Shown here piece after piece: positions 1-7,870 of a stretch of 64,000 bases of DNA. Position 1 is the stretch's first letter. Each line of letters opens with the position of its first letter. The notes below the pieces were generated by a model that worked only from the letters and a program-made list of their open reading frames with translations, was not told the DNA's origin and searched no databases. The DNA lies in NCBI GenBank assembly GCA_046329585.1, contig JAXLUI010000003.1, forward strand, positions 439,608-503,607, written 5' to 3'. The DNA is from DLKC01 sp002478885. GTDB taxonomy: Bacteria; Bacteroidota; Bacteroidia; Chitinophagales; Chitinophagaceae. A program made the position numbers and the translations under genes.

Positions 1-731
1 GCCTGGTTGCCCATGATACCGCGGTATTTGCCCGCCGGCATCCTGGCTTTCTCCACTTCAAAACGCGTGGTGAAAGTTTCGGTAGTATCCCCGAAATTAT
101 AGCCGGCCTGCAGGGCTTTGATATTACTGTTCAGGATGGTTTGTTTTTTACCAAACTTGTCCTGCAAAAAGTTGATGGTGTTGTCGAGGTTACGGTTATA
201 CATCCAGTAAAGGAATCCAAGCACAAACATGTTTTTTGCGCGGTCCTTTTCTTTGATCCCCAGGTCGGTGAATTCCTTCAACGCTTCCCGGGTCATTTTG
301 GTAACATCGATTTTAATGAGGTCATAACTATCCAGGCTGCCGTCTTCCAGCGGGTGCACACCTTCAGGATAGTTGGCCAACCGGAGATTCTTTGTATCAA
401 AACCATCCACATTGGCAATGATTTTGGCACCGGGCTTAAGGCTGCGAAGGTTCACTTTCAAAGCTGCAGCATTCATGGCTACCAACACATCGCAAAGATC
501 GCCGGGTGTAAAAACAGGATTACTCGAAAAACGCAACTGGAAACCACTTACACCCGGCAGTGTTCCTATCGGGGCACGTATTTCTGCGGGGAAGTCTGGA
601 AAAGTTGCCAGGTCAAGACCCATAAGGGCTGAGTTGTTTGTAAACTGCGAACCGGTAAGCTGCATGCCGTCTCCACTGTCACCGGCAAATTTTATCACCA
701 CATCGCTTAGTAGCACATTCTGCTTGTCCAT
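1..731 (-). CDS. korA: 2-oxoacid:ferredoxin oxidoreductase, alpha subunit (partial)
   Basis: The first 243 codons of a gene running off the left edge. The start is the ATG at 731; an in-frame stop lies about 20 bases upstream. The protein opens MDKQNVLLSDVVIKFAGDSG and continues with GDGMQLTGSQF and an FPAEIRAPIGT segment. These are typical of the N-terminal gamma-type domain of fused 2-oxoglutarate (or pyruvate) ferredoxin oxidoreductase alpha subunits. The family is cytoplasmic and, with a TPP-binding beta subunit, oxidatively decarboxylates a 2-oxoacid to acyl-CoA while reducing ferredoxin. The beta subunit would be expected beyond the edge, so substrate preference cannot be judged here. 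A 345-base intergenic region separates it from the divergent deacetylase gene. Confidence 0.85.
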   Translation of the reverse strand, partial: MDKQNVLLSDVVIKFAGDSGDGMQLTGSQFTNNSALMGLDLATFPDFPAEIRAPIGTLPGVSGFQLRFSSNPVFTPGDLCDVLVAMNAAALKVNLRSLKPGAKIIANVDGFDTKNLRLANYPEGVHPLEDGSLDSYDLIKIDVTKMTREALKEFTDLGIKEKDRAKNMFVLGFLYWMYNRNLDNTINFLQDKFGKKQTILNSNIKALQAGYNFGDTTETFTTRFEVEKARMPAGKYRGIMGNQ

Positions 732-1076
732 GCCATTGATTGATTTATCTTATTGAATCGTTAGGTAATTTCGGCGAAGTTAATATTTACGGGCAAATAA
801 AATACTGATGCTTATCCGAAAAGAATGAATGGTAATAAAATGTGTTTTTCAATGCTTTGAAATACCTTCAATAGTTAGCTGGCATGAATTGGTAGTGGTA
901 ATTCCGGCAACGGTTTTTCATGGCATCTTCGTTGCGTCGCAATCACTTCAACGCCCGGCATCAATGGGCGGCCGCCGGCAGAGGCGAATTTTTAGTTAAA
1001 CCTCTATGGCTTATGGCAGATTTATTTTTCATGTCAGGCCATAGTATACATTTGCTTCAAATTAAGCAACCCTTTT
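732..1076. other. Intergenic region between divergent genes
   Basis: No credible gene. It should hold the promoters of korA (leftward) and the deacetylase gene (rightward), plus one reverse copy of repeat A at about 902-952. Short open frames here only read through the repeat. Confidence 0.6.
902..952 (-). repeat. Dispersed repeat A, copy 1
   Basis: Reverse-orientation copy. GTTGCGTCGC at 931-940 is the reverse complement of the conserved GCGACGCAAC core. GGCATCTTC before it and CCGGCAAC at the outer end match the body and tail of other A copies (closest to the one at 7711). Confidence 0.8.
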
Positions 1077-1943
1077 ATGGAAGACAGTTCGGTCTGCAGC
1101 AGTTCCCGTAAGCTGACCAGGTATTGTGTGTTTCTTTTCTTGTTATTCCCGGCATGTTCCAATAACCCGGCTCCGGGAAATATCACCGGATCAAAAGATA
1201 GCCTGGCTGTTTCACCGCCAAAAGACAGTAGCATGAATGTGGCGCCAATTACCCCCGCCTTCATATACGACAGCACTAAGACGTACATCTACCTAACCCT
1301 CGATGATGGCCCCCAGAAAGGCACCATGAATTGTTACAACCTGCTTAAAGCACTTGGTGTAAAGGCGAGCTTCTTTATGATCGGCGTGCACGTCGATAAC
1401 GATTACGATCGCAAAGAGGTTTCGGAGATAAGAGATAGTTACCCGATGTTTCTTTTGTGCAACCATAGCTACACGCACGCCAACTACAATCACTACCACG
1501 CCTATTACAATGCCCCCGATTCGGCATTAAGGGATTTTGAAAAGAACGAACAAAAACTGAATGTACCGGTAAAGATCGTACGCACGCCAGGCAACAGCTC
1601 TTGGGTGGTAAATGGACGAATAAGGGCCCCTGCGCTTACAAAACCACTCTGCCACCTGTTCGACTCCAACGGTTATGCAGCAGCAGGCTGGGATGTGGAA
1701 TGGCGTTTCCGTGATGGCGATACACCCATCGAAAGCGCCAACCGCATGATCAGCATCATTAACCAGTATGCAAGGAGCAACGACTTGTTTGTGCCCGGGC
1801 ATGTAGTAATACTCGCACATGATCGCATGTTTGGCCGGCAGAATTATGCTGATTCCCTGCAAAAAGTGGTCAGCGTGCTAAAGGCAAACCCGCATTATGT
1901 CTTTGAAACAATCGACCATTACCCGGGCATGAAAGGCAAATAA
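1077..1943 (+). CDS. Polysaccharide deacetylase-like lipoprotein (NodB fold)
   Basis: A 288-residue predicted lipoprotein. A hydrophobic stretch ends in LFPAC, so Cys27 would be lipidated after export. The NodB homology domain follows: LTLDDGP at about 74-80 supplies the catalytic/metal Asp pair, HSYTH at 130-134 the two metal His, and VRTPG near 169 and ILAHD near 255 resemble motifs 3 and 5. The family removes N- or O-acetyl groups from polysaccharides such as chitin, peptidoglycan or xylan; the substrate cannot be read from sequence. The first motif has TLDDGP rather than the usual TFDDGP, which is tolerated. It stands alone in the forward direction, about 60 bases before the next gene. 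Confidence 0.85.
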   Translation: MEDSSVCSSSRKLTRYCVFLFLLFPACSNNPAPGNITGSKDSLAVSPPKDSSMNVAPITPAFIYDSTKTYIYLTLDDGPQKGTMNCYNLLKALGVKASFFMIGVHVDNDYDRKEVSEIRDSYPMFLLCNHSYTHANYNHYHAYYNAPDSALRDFEKNEQKLNVPVKIVRTPGNSSWVVNGRIRAPALTKPLCHLFDSNGYAAAGWDVEWRFRDGDTPIESANRMISIINQYARSNDLFVPGHVVILAHDRMFGRQNYADSLQKVVSVLKANPHYVFETIDHYPGMKGK

Positions 1944-1953
1944 ATTAACAGCT

Positions 1954-1980
1954 TTTGCAAATGCTTTTCCATTATTTTTG
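1954..1980 (+). promoter_or_regulatory. Candidate Bacteroidetes promoter for the Bax-inhibitor-1-like gene
   Basis: TTTG at 1954-1957, 15 bases, then TATTTTTG at 1973-1980 matches the Bacteroidetes -33 TTTG / -7 TAnnTTTG consensus. It lies 22 bases before the ATG at 2003. The same spacing occurs at 47362-47388. Confidence 0.45.
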
Positions 1981-2002
1981 TCTCACTAAAATTTAGAATG
2001 AT

Positions 2003-2764
2003 ATGGCACTTTTTCAGTCAGGTAACCCTACCTTGTCACAAAAGATCTTTAACAGGACTGCGCAGGATATCTCCGGCGAAGTAATGACGGTACGCGGTTC
2101 GATCAACAAATTCGGCTTCCTCTTATTCATGGTTATCGGCGGCGCTGCTTACACATGGCACCTATACTACAGCTTTGCACAACAAACCATGACCACTTTT
2201 CTTTGGATAGGTCTTATAGGTGGCTTAATAGCGGCAATAGCCATCAGCTTTAAACCAACATGGTCACCATATCTTGCGCCGGCATATGGCCTGCTCGAGG
2301 GCTTCTTTCTTGGCGCCATTTCGGCCATCTTTAACGATGCGTTCCAGGCAAAATACCCGGGACTTATCATGCAGGCTGTCGGCTTAACATTTGGTGTGGC
2401 CATTGCCATGTTCCTCCTTTATAACTTCAGGGTGATTAAAGCGACCGAACGTTTTAAAAGCGTGATCATCTCCGCGACCGTGGGCATCGGTATTTTTTAC
2501 CTTATCTCTATGGTGCTGCGCATGTTTGGCATAGATATGCCGTTCATGTACGATTCAAGTGCACTGGGTATCGGTATCTCCCTCTTTGTGGTTGCCATCG
2601 CAGCGTTAAACCTAATCCTCGATTTCGATATGATCGAAAGAGGCGCAGAAGCCGGTGCACCAAAGTATATGGAGTGGTATGGCGCATTCGGTTTGCTCGT
2701 GACCATCGTTTGGCTGTATATCGAAATACTCAAACTGTTGAGCCGTTTTGCCAACAGGAAATAG
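2003..2764 (+). CDS. Bax inhibitor-1 / YccA family membrane protein
   Basis: A 253-residue integral membrane protein with about seven hydrophobic segments. The first is at about 33-50, after a short N-terminus with an FNRTAQDISG segment. The pattern, including a short cytosolic N-tail, the ALNLILDFDMIERG segment near 195-212 and a final amphipathic stretch, fits the Bax inhibitor-1/YccA (BI-1-like) family. Bacterial members are inner-membrane proteins linked to calcium leak or FtsH modulation; the role here is inferred from family only. A strong terminator follows 20 bases after the stop, so it is probably a single-gene unit. Confidence 0.85.
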   Translation: MALFQSGNPTLSQKIFNRTAQDISGEVMTVRGSINKFGFLLFMVIGGAAYTWHLYYSFAQQTMTTFLWIGLIGGLIAAIAISFKPTWSPYLAPAYGLLEGFFLGAISAIFNDAFQAKYPGLIMQAVGLTFGVAIAMFLLYNFRVIKATERFKSVIISATVGIGIFYLISMVLRMFGIDMPFMYDSSALGIGISLFVVAIAALNLILDFDMIERGAEAGAPKYMEWYGAFGLLVTIVWLYIEILKLLSRFANRK

Positions 2765-2783
2765 ATTGTAAAACTTATAGCAC

Positions 2784-2812
2784 AAAAGCCGGGCCTTGCG
2801 CCTGGCTTTTTT
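2784..2812 (+). terminator. Rho-independent terminator after the Bax-inhibitor-1-like gene
   Basis: AAAAGCCGGG at 2784-2793 pairs with CCTGGCTTTT at 2801-2810 (ten pairs, one G-U) around a 7-base loop and runs into T's. Confidence 0.75.
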
Positions 2813-2817
2813 ATTTA

Positions 2818-2894
2818 CCAGGCTGCAGTATTTCATTGCATCATATATTGTTTGTGCTTGTACGGGAGGAACAATCCGGGTCGCAATGCTGTGC
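2818..2894 (+). repeat. Dispersed repeat B, copy 1
   Basis: GGGAGGAACAATCCGGGTCGC at about 2864-2884 matches the B core GGGAGGAACGAT..GGGTCGC. The end GCTGTGC matches the B terminus. The upstream body resembles the copy at 44792 (GGCT..TTTCAT..TGC). It is a diverged copy. Confidence 0.65.
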
Positions 2895-3000
2895 AATTCG
2901 CTTCGGGCAACAGGTCGCTGGTTTTGCTGCGGTTAAGAGAAAACAATAAGATCATCGGGAAACCGGCAGCTTACATTAAATAGTTCAAAGCTGTGCTTCA

Positions 3001-3048
3001 GTACAAGTGTGCGACGCAACAAAAGCCGATAGCGGCAATGCTGCCGGG
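3001..3048 (+). repeat. Dispersed repeat A, copy 2
   Basis: GTACAAGTGTGCGACGCAAC at 3001-3020 is the full consensus head, followed by AAAAGCC and a TGCCGGG tail. It lies directly upstream of the phosphatase gene and gives that frame a false N-terminal extension starting MCDATKA. Confidence 0.9.
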
Positions 3049-3099
3049 ATCATCAAAATATCAGCCCCATCTTACAAGTCACTCAATTATCTTTGCGGC

Positions 3100-3879
3100 A
3101 TGTTAAAAGAAACCTTGATAAAAGCAACCAACGAGGCGGCAAAAGTGCTCACGGCATATTTCAACCAGCCGCTTGTTATCACACACAAAGAAGGCGTAAA
3201 CAACCTGGTAACCGAAGCCGATCACAAAAGCGAAGCCGTTATTATAGGCATTATCAAAGAAAGCTTTCCGGGCCATCACATACTCACCGAAGAATCAGGC
3301 GATCTTAGCCAGGAATCTGAATACAAATGGATCATTGACCCGATCGACGGTACGGTGAATTTTGCAAACGGCCTGCCGATTTGTTGTGTAAGCATTGGTA
3401 TAGAACACAGGGGCAAGATGATCATGGGAGCTGTTTACAACCCTTTTATGAATGAATTCTTCTTCGCAGAGCGGGGCGCCGGCGCAACACTCAACGACAA
3501 GCCGATTCACGTTAGCGAAAAATCAGAAGCCATGAAAAGCTGCCTGGCAACAGGTTTTCCTTACACCTATCTCGATATGCCAAATGGCCCGCTCGGTGTT
3601 TTCAGCAGGCTCATAAGAAAAGGTATACCTGTGCGCAGGCTTGGCAGCGCAGCCATTGATCTTTGCTGGGTTGCAGCAGGCCGCTTCGACGGGTTTTATG
3701 AACATAAACTGCAGGCATGGGACAGCGCCGCGGGCATCGTTATCGTAGAGGAAGCAGGTGGCCGTGTTACCGATCTTAAAGGCAATGAATACAGCCCCTA
3801 CCAGCCGGGAATAATCGCGACCAATGGCAGGATTCACGACGAACTCTGCCGCTGGATCAATACCGAAGTGGAGATGTAA
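3100..3879 (+). CDS. Inositol monophosphatase family protein
   Basis: A 259-residue cytoplasmic Mg-dependent phosphatase. The signature IDPIDGTVNFANG (about 81-93), an EES motif near 65 for metal binding and WDSAAGIVIVEEAGG near 210-225 are all present. Family members hydrolyse inositol-1-phosphate, 3'-phosphoadenosine phosphates or related sugar phosphates; which applies is unclear. I chose the ATG at 3100 (MLKETLIKATN), where the family's N-terminal helix begins. The frame is open to 3007, but those extra 31 codons start within repeat A. TATCTTTG at 3088-3095 resembles a -7 box just ahead of this ATG, implying a very short leader. Confidence 0.88.
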   Translation: MLKETLIKATNEAAKVLTAYFNQPLVITHKEGVNNLVTEADHKSEAVIIGIIKESFPGHHILTEESGDLSQESEYKWIIDPIDGTVNFANGLPICCVSIGIEHRGKMIMGAVYNPFMNEFFFAERGAGATLNDKPIHVSEKSEAMKSCLATGFPYTYLDMPNGPLGVFSRLIRKGIPVRRLGSAAIDLCWVAAGRFDGFYEHKLQAWDSAAGIVIVEEAGGRVTDLKGNEYSPYQPGIIATNGRIHDELCRWINTEVEM

Positions 3880-3910
3880 TGCCCAGGGGTTAAAATTTTT
3901 ACAACAAAAG

Positions 3911-3948
3911 GAAAGTTGATCTGGTATACACCAGGTCAATTCTTTTTT
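3911..3948 (+). terminator. Terminator after the inositol monophosphatase-like gene
   Basis: GTTGATCTGG (3915-3924) pairs with CCAGGTCAAT (3931-3940), including G-U pairs, around a TATACA loop, followed by TCTTTTTT. Confidence 0.65.
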
Positions 3949-3997
3949 ACGATACCTTGTATCGCTTTTCTTTAAAACATATCACAACCATACTTTC

Positions 3998-5032
3998 ATG
4001 AGTGAAACAAGAACGGAAATCAGCAGCCTGGGCGAGTTTGGACTAATCAATCATCTCACACGCAATTTTGAAACAAAACAGGCATCAACCGTTGTCAGCG
4101 TTGGCGATGATGCGGCCGTAATAGACCACTTTGGCAAGCAAACAGTGATTACCACCGACCTGCTTATTGAAGGTGTGCACTTCGACCTGATGTACACACC
4201 GCTGAAACATCTTGGCTACAAAAGCGTGATCGTGAACCTGAGCGATATTTATGCAATGAATGCTACCCCCACTCATATTACCATGAGTATTGGTATAAGC
4301 AACCGTTTTAGTGTGGAGGCGATAGATGAGTTTTATGAGGGTGTTTATGCTGCGTGCGAAAGATACAATGTTGACCTCGCCGGGGGCGACACCTCTGCAT
4401 CGCAAAAAGGATTTATTATTTCCGTGACGGCAATAGGTGAAGTGGCACCCGGGAAATTTGTAAAGCGAAGCACGGCTAATAAAGGCGACCTTATTTGCGT
4501 ATCCGGTGACCTTGGCGGAGCATTTCTTGGCCTTACATTGCTCGAAAGGGAAAAGAAAATATTTCTCGAAAGCCCGCAGGTGCAGCCCGACCTTGAGAAT
4601 GAGGACTACATCGTTGGCCGTTTGCTAAAACCGGAAGCGAGAAAAGACATCATCGACTTCCTGGAAGACCGTGGCGTAGTGCCGACTGCAATGATGGATG
4701 TGAGTGACGGCATCAGCAGTGAAATACTGCATATATGCAGGCAAAGCGGGCTTGGCTGTAAAATCTATGAAGAGAAATTACCCATTGCGGAAGATGCAAG
4801 AAAGGCGGCCTTTAAATTCGGGCTTGATGCAACCGTGTGCGCACTCAATGGTGGTGAGGATTACGAACTGATTTTTACCATGAGCCAGGATGACTACGAT
4901 AAAATAACCATAAATGAAGAAATTAGTGTGATCGGCTATATGACCGATGAAGAGGAAGGCTGTAAATTCCTGTCAAAAGGCGGCAACACATTCAATATTA
5001 CGGCACAGGGCTGGAACGCTTTTGGCAAATGA
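3998..5032 (+). CDS. thiL: Thiamine-monophosphate kinase
   Basis: A 344-residue cytoplasmic ThiL. The family phosphorylates thiamine monophosphate to thiamine pyrophosphate with ATP, the last step of TPP synthesis. Seen: GEFGLINHL at the N-terminus, VGDDAAV at about 36-42, TTDLLIEGVHF at about 52-62, VNLSDIYAMNA at about 80-90, DLAGGDTS near 127-134 and MDVSDGISSE near 230-240. These form the PurM-like ATP/Mg site of ThiL/HypE proteins. Length is normal. No other thiamine gene is nearby and no TPP riboswitch is evident upstream. The preceding gene is closed by a terminator, so thiL has its own promoter. Confidence 0.93.
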   Translation: MSETRTEISSLGEFGLINHLTRNFETKQASTVVSVGDDAAVIDHFGKQTVITTDLLIEGVHFDLMYTPLKHLGYKSVIVNLSDIYAMNATPTHITMSIGISNRFSVEAIDEFYEGVYAACERYNVDLAGGDTSASQKGFIISVTAIGEVAPGKFVKRSTANKGDLICVSGDLGGAFLGLTLLEREKKIFLESPQVQPDLENEDYIVGRLLKPEARKDIIDFLEDRGVVPTAMMDVSDGISSEILHICRQSGLGCKIYEEKLPIAEDARKAAFKFGLDATVCALNGGEDYELIFTMSQDDYDKITINEEISVIGYMTDEEEGCKFLSKGGNTFNITAQGWNAFGK

Positions 5033-5070
5033 ACCGGCACCAATAACAACGAATCAAAAAGTACAGATGA

Positions 5071-6726
5071 ATGGGGCCGGACTTGAAGAAGTATAAATGG
5101 AAGTTTCAATGCCTGCTTTCAACAGGGTCAGGTCAGCCAAAAACCGGCCCGGAAAGCAGTATAGGCAATATTGGTCTGACAGGCAACTACTCAAAACAAT
5201 GCAGCAAAAGAGTGCGGCCCCAAATCCCCCAAAACAACATACCCGGTAATTTTAGTCTTTTCTGCTTACTGCTCGTCACAATCTCGGTTATAGGCTGTAG
5301 TACCGCGAGAATAACAGGCTTCGATCCCGCTCAGAAACTGGACCCGGGAAAGATGCAACGCGACTTTATACTGTTGAAAAAAATACTGGAAGCAAATCAT
5401 CCAAGCCTCTACTGGTATACTTCGAAAGACAGTCTCGATATTTATTTTAACGAGGCGCTTGCTGGCATGAACGACTCGCTCACCGAATTGCAATACAAGA
5501 ACAAAGTATCGTGGTTTATCAGCAAGATCAATTGCGGTCATACTTCCGTAAGCGTTTCCAAAACGTATATGGAATACGCAAAGGACCACCCGCCTGCTCG
5601 GTTTCCACTTGTGCTCAAATGCTGGAACGATAGCCTGGTTGTCCTTGGTAGCATGCAGCGAAACGATACCGTTTTTAAACGTGGAACAATTATTACTTCG
5701 ATAGATAACCGGGCCAACAGGTATATTATTGATTCGCTTTTCCAATATATAAGCACGGATGGCTATTCCAATAATTTTAAGAACCAGGCAGTGAGCTTTA
5801 ATTTTCCGCAGTACTATGCATATGCTTTCCCGGTAAAGGATTCAATGCTTGTGGGATATACCGATTCCGCAGGGATAAATAAAACGGCTTATGTAAAAAT
5901 TTATCGCCCGGTAAAAGATACCGGTAAAAAACCGTTGATGCCGCCACCGCCTGCACCATCGCGTAAAGAACAAAAAAAAATCAGGCTACTCAGCAAAAGA
6001 AGCCTGGAATACGATTCCAGCAACCATCTTGCCTATATGCGGGTTGCCACTTTCAGTACAGGAAAGCTTAAAAGTTTTTTCCGGAAGAGTTTCAGGGAAA
6101 TTGAAGAAAAACAGGTACCAGACCTGGTAATCGACCTCCGTGAAAACACCGGCGGAAAAATAAACCTGAGCACAAAACTTGCGCGTTATTTAAAAGACAC
6201 CTCCTTTCATGTGGCCGACACGGTTGCAGCCACCAGCCGCAGTTTAAAATATGCACGGTACCTGCAGCCCTCCCTGCCCTTCCGGCTGATGATGCGTTTT
6301 ACCACAAGGAAGGAAAGTGATGGGAAATTTCATTTCAAAAACCTGGAGCAACACTATTACAAACCATACAGCAACAGCCATTACAACGGGAGGATATATA
6401 TTATACAGGGCGGCTACACCTTCTCGGCTGCGTCAATGTTCGTACTGCAACTGAAAGGCCAGCAGAACGTAACCGTTGTTGGCGAAGAAACCGGTGGCGG
6501 TAACTACGGTACTTCAGCCGTGCACCTGCCTTCTGTCATTTTACCTGGGACAAAAATAAAAGTGTCGCTGCCATTATATCGGGTGGTGCCTGACCGCACG
6601 CAGGTAAAAGATGGCCAGGGCATTATGCCCGATGTATATGTGCCACCTTCTTCGGTCGCCATCAAAAAAGGAATAGACCCTAAACTTGAAAAAGTGCGGG
6701 AAATAATTAGGCAAAAAGACAAGTAG
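5071..6726 (+). CDS. S41 family peptidase, lipoprotein
   Basis: A 551-codon frame for an exported S41 (C-terminal-processing-like) serine peptidase. A hydrophobic segment ending VIGC (Cys76) is a lipobox, so the mature protein starts there. The first ATG gives an over-long 75-residue leader; an in-frame GTG at 5212 gives a normal 28-residue lipoprotein signal and is an attractive alternative start. Residues 85-300 hold an N-terminal region and a PDZ-like stretch. The catalytic core has DLRENTGG near 350, YTFSAASMF at 449-457 with the probable nucleophile Ser452, and GEETGGGN near 471-478. It lies 38 bases after thiL. Substrate unknown. Confidence 0.82.
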   Translation: MGPDLKKYKWKFQCLLSTGSGQPKTGPESSIGNIGLTGNYSKQCSKRVRPQIPQNNIPGNFSLFCLLLVTISVIGCSTARITGFDPAQKLDPGKMQRDFILLKKILEANHPSLYWYTSKDSLDIYFNEALAGMNDSLTELQYKNKVSWFISKINCGHTSVSVSKTYMEYAKDHPPARFPLVLKCWNDSLVVLGSMQRNDTVFKRGTIITSIDNRANRYIIDSLFQYISTDGYSNNFKNQAVSFNFPQYYAYAFPVKDSMLVGYTDSAGINKTAYVKIYRPVKDTGKKPLMPPPPAPSRKEQKKIRLLSKRSLEYDSSNHLAYMRVATFSTGKLKSFFRKSFREIEEKQVPDLVIDLRENTGGKINLSTKLARYLKDTSFHVADTVAATSRSLKYARYLQPSLPFRLMMRFTTRKESDGKFHFKNLEQHYYKPYSNSHYNGRIYIIQGGYTFSAASMFVLQLKGQQNVTVVGEETGGGNYGTSAVHLPSVILPGTKIKVSLPLYRVVPDRTQVKDGQGIMPDVYVPPSSVAIKKGIDPKLEKVREIIRQKDK

Positions 6727-6868
6727 GCCCGGTCAGGAGGTTGCAATGTTTCATGTCACCAGTGACTGCGTTTGCCCGGAGAGAAAGACCGGGTGTCACA
6801 AATCTGTACACAGAACATCCTGTGTTCCCCCCGTAAAACTGGCTAAGACTGAATTTGGAAAAAACCGG

Positions 6869-7414
6869 TCAATTATTCGGAACCCGCTGGATGCTTGTCC
6901 GGTTATTTTGAGCAGGGAAGTAAGGGGTGAAAGGATAACTGCTTTTCTCTATAGCTATACTGCCTGAAATAGAAAACGTACGCTGATCGTTAATGTACGT
7001 TAAACCCATCTCAGCCCTGGAATACATACCGATACTATTTGCATTGGCAATCCCATTACTTTGCCAGCCCTTATTGCTGTTGGCAGTTAGAAAGGAACGG
7101 TTAAAATTGATATAGGCCGGTGCAACAGAAACCCCTGCAAAAGCATAAAGATTATTATTGAGCTTCCGGTTGAGCTGCAGGCTCAAAGGTGCGGCTAACA
7201 TCGTTGCACTGCCGCCCCTGAAAAAATTAAAGCTCGTAGAGATACTGGCGGACGTGTTCACAAACCAATTCTTATTATGCCCGCTGTCATTTAATCTCAG
7301 GCTATTTGCAAAAGATTGTCGTTGGGCATAGTCGATATAGCTTCCCGGAAAAAAGGTTTGAGCCTTCACCGCGAAGGAAGAAATCATGATCAACAATACA
7401 AATACATTCCGCAT
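6869..7414 (-). CDS. Secreted protein, probable small outer-membrane barrel
   Basis: A 181-residue product on the minus strand. A clean signal peptide (residues 1-19, ending VKAQ) is followed by alternating hydrophobic/aromatic strands, for example NTSASISTSFNFF, APLSLQLNRKL and YAFAGVSVAPAY, as in small outer-membrane beta barrels. I do not recognise the family. It is convergent with the S41 peptidase gene (about 140 bases between stops) and divergent from the receptor gene at 7871. Confidence 0.65.
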   Translation of the reverse strand: MRNVFVLLIMISSFAVKAQTFFPGSYIDYAQRQSFANSLRLNDSGHNKNWFVNTSASISTSFNFFRGGSATMLAAPLSLQLNRKLNNNLYAFAGVSVAPAYINFNRSFLTANSNKGWQSNGIANANSIGMYSRAEMGLTYINDQRTFSISGSIAIEKSSYPFTPYFPAQNNRTSIQRVPNN

Positions 7415-7870
7415 ACAAATTGAATTCAGTCGTAAAATTACGTTGGTTAAAGTTACAAGAAATGAAAAATATGTTTCAGCGTATTGCCCTGCTTTTTTTC
7501 AATCGCCGACGCTGCCCCGCTTATCTCTTGCTCTTCAGGGGGAAGTTAACCACCCGATGGCCAAAATACAAAACCTGGCTCATGGCACAGTACCGCATCT
7601 TTACTTAAAAAAATGTTTACGTTCCACGGGTACTAATAAACTATGCTTCTCCTGCTTGCTGACTTTAGGTGGAAATAGCGAACCTGTTGCTGCAGAACAA
7701 TTCAGCAGATGAAGTGTGCGACGCAACGAAGATGCCAGGAGTATTAAAGCTGGTCTCCCCAAAGAAGTTCCAGCAGAAGTGATGGCAAGCGGTTATATCC
7801 TCCATCCACACATAGAACCGCTAACCCATTTTCCTTAAGCAAAAACAAAAAGCCTGTTTAATTTGCCCGC
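7415..7870. other. Intergenic region with one repeat A copy
   Basis: No coding region I can support. Two short open frames around 7386-7712 overlap each other and have no family features. Contains repeat A at 7711-7755 and the promoter regions of the flanking divergent genes. Confidence 0.6.
7711..7755 (+). repeat. Dispersed repeat A, copy 3
   Basis: GAAGTGTGCGACGCAAC (7711-7727), then GAAGATGCC; the tail is diverged (AAAGCTGGT). Closest to the reverse copy at 902-952. Confidence 0.85.

Noticed and set aside
7386..7712. Two overlapping short open frames upstream of the receptor gene
   Set aside because: They overlap each other in different phases, one runs into repeat A, and neither has a signal, domain or conserved look.
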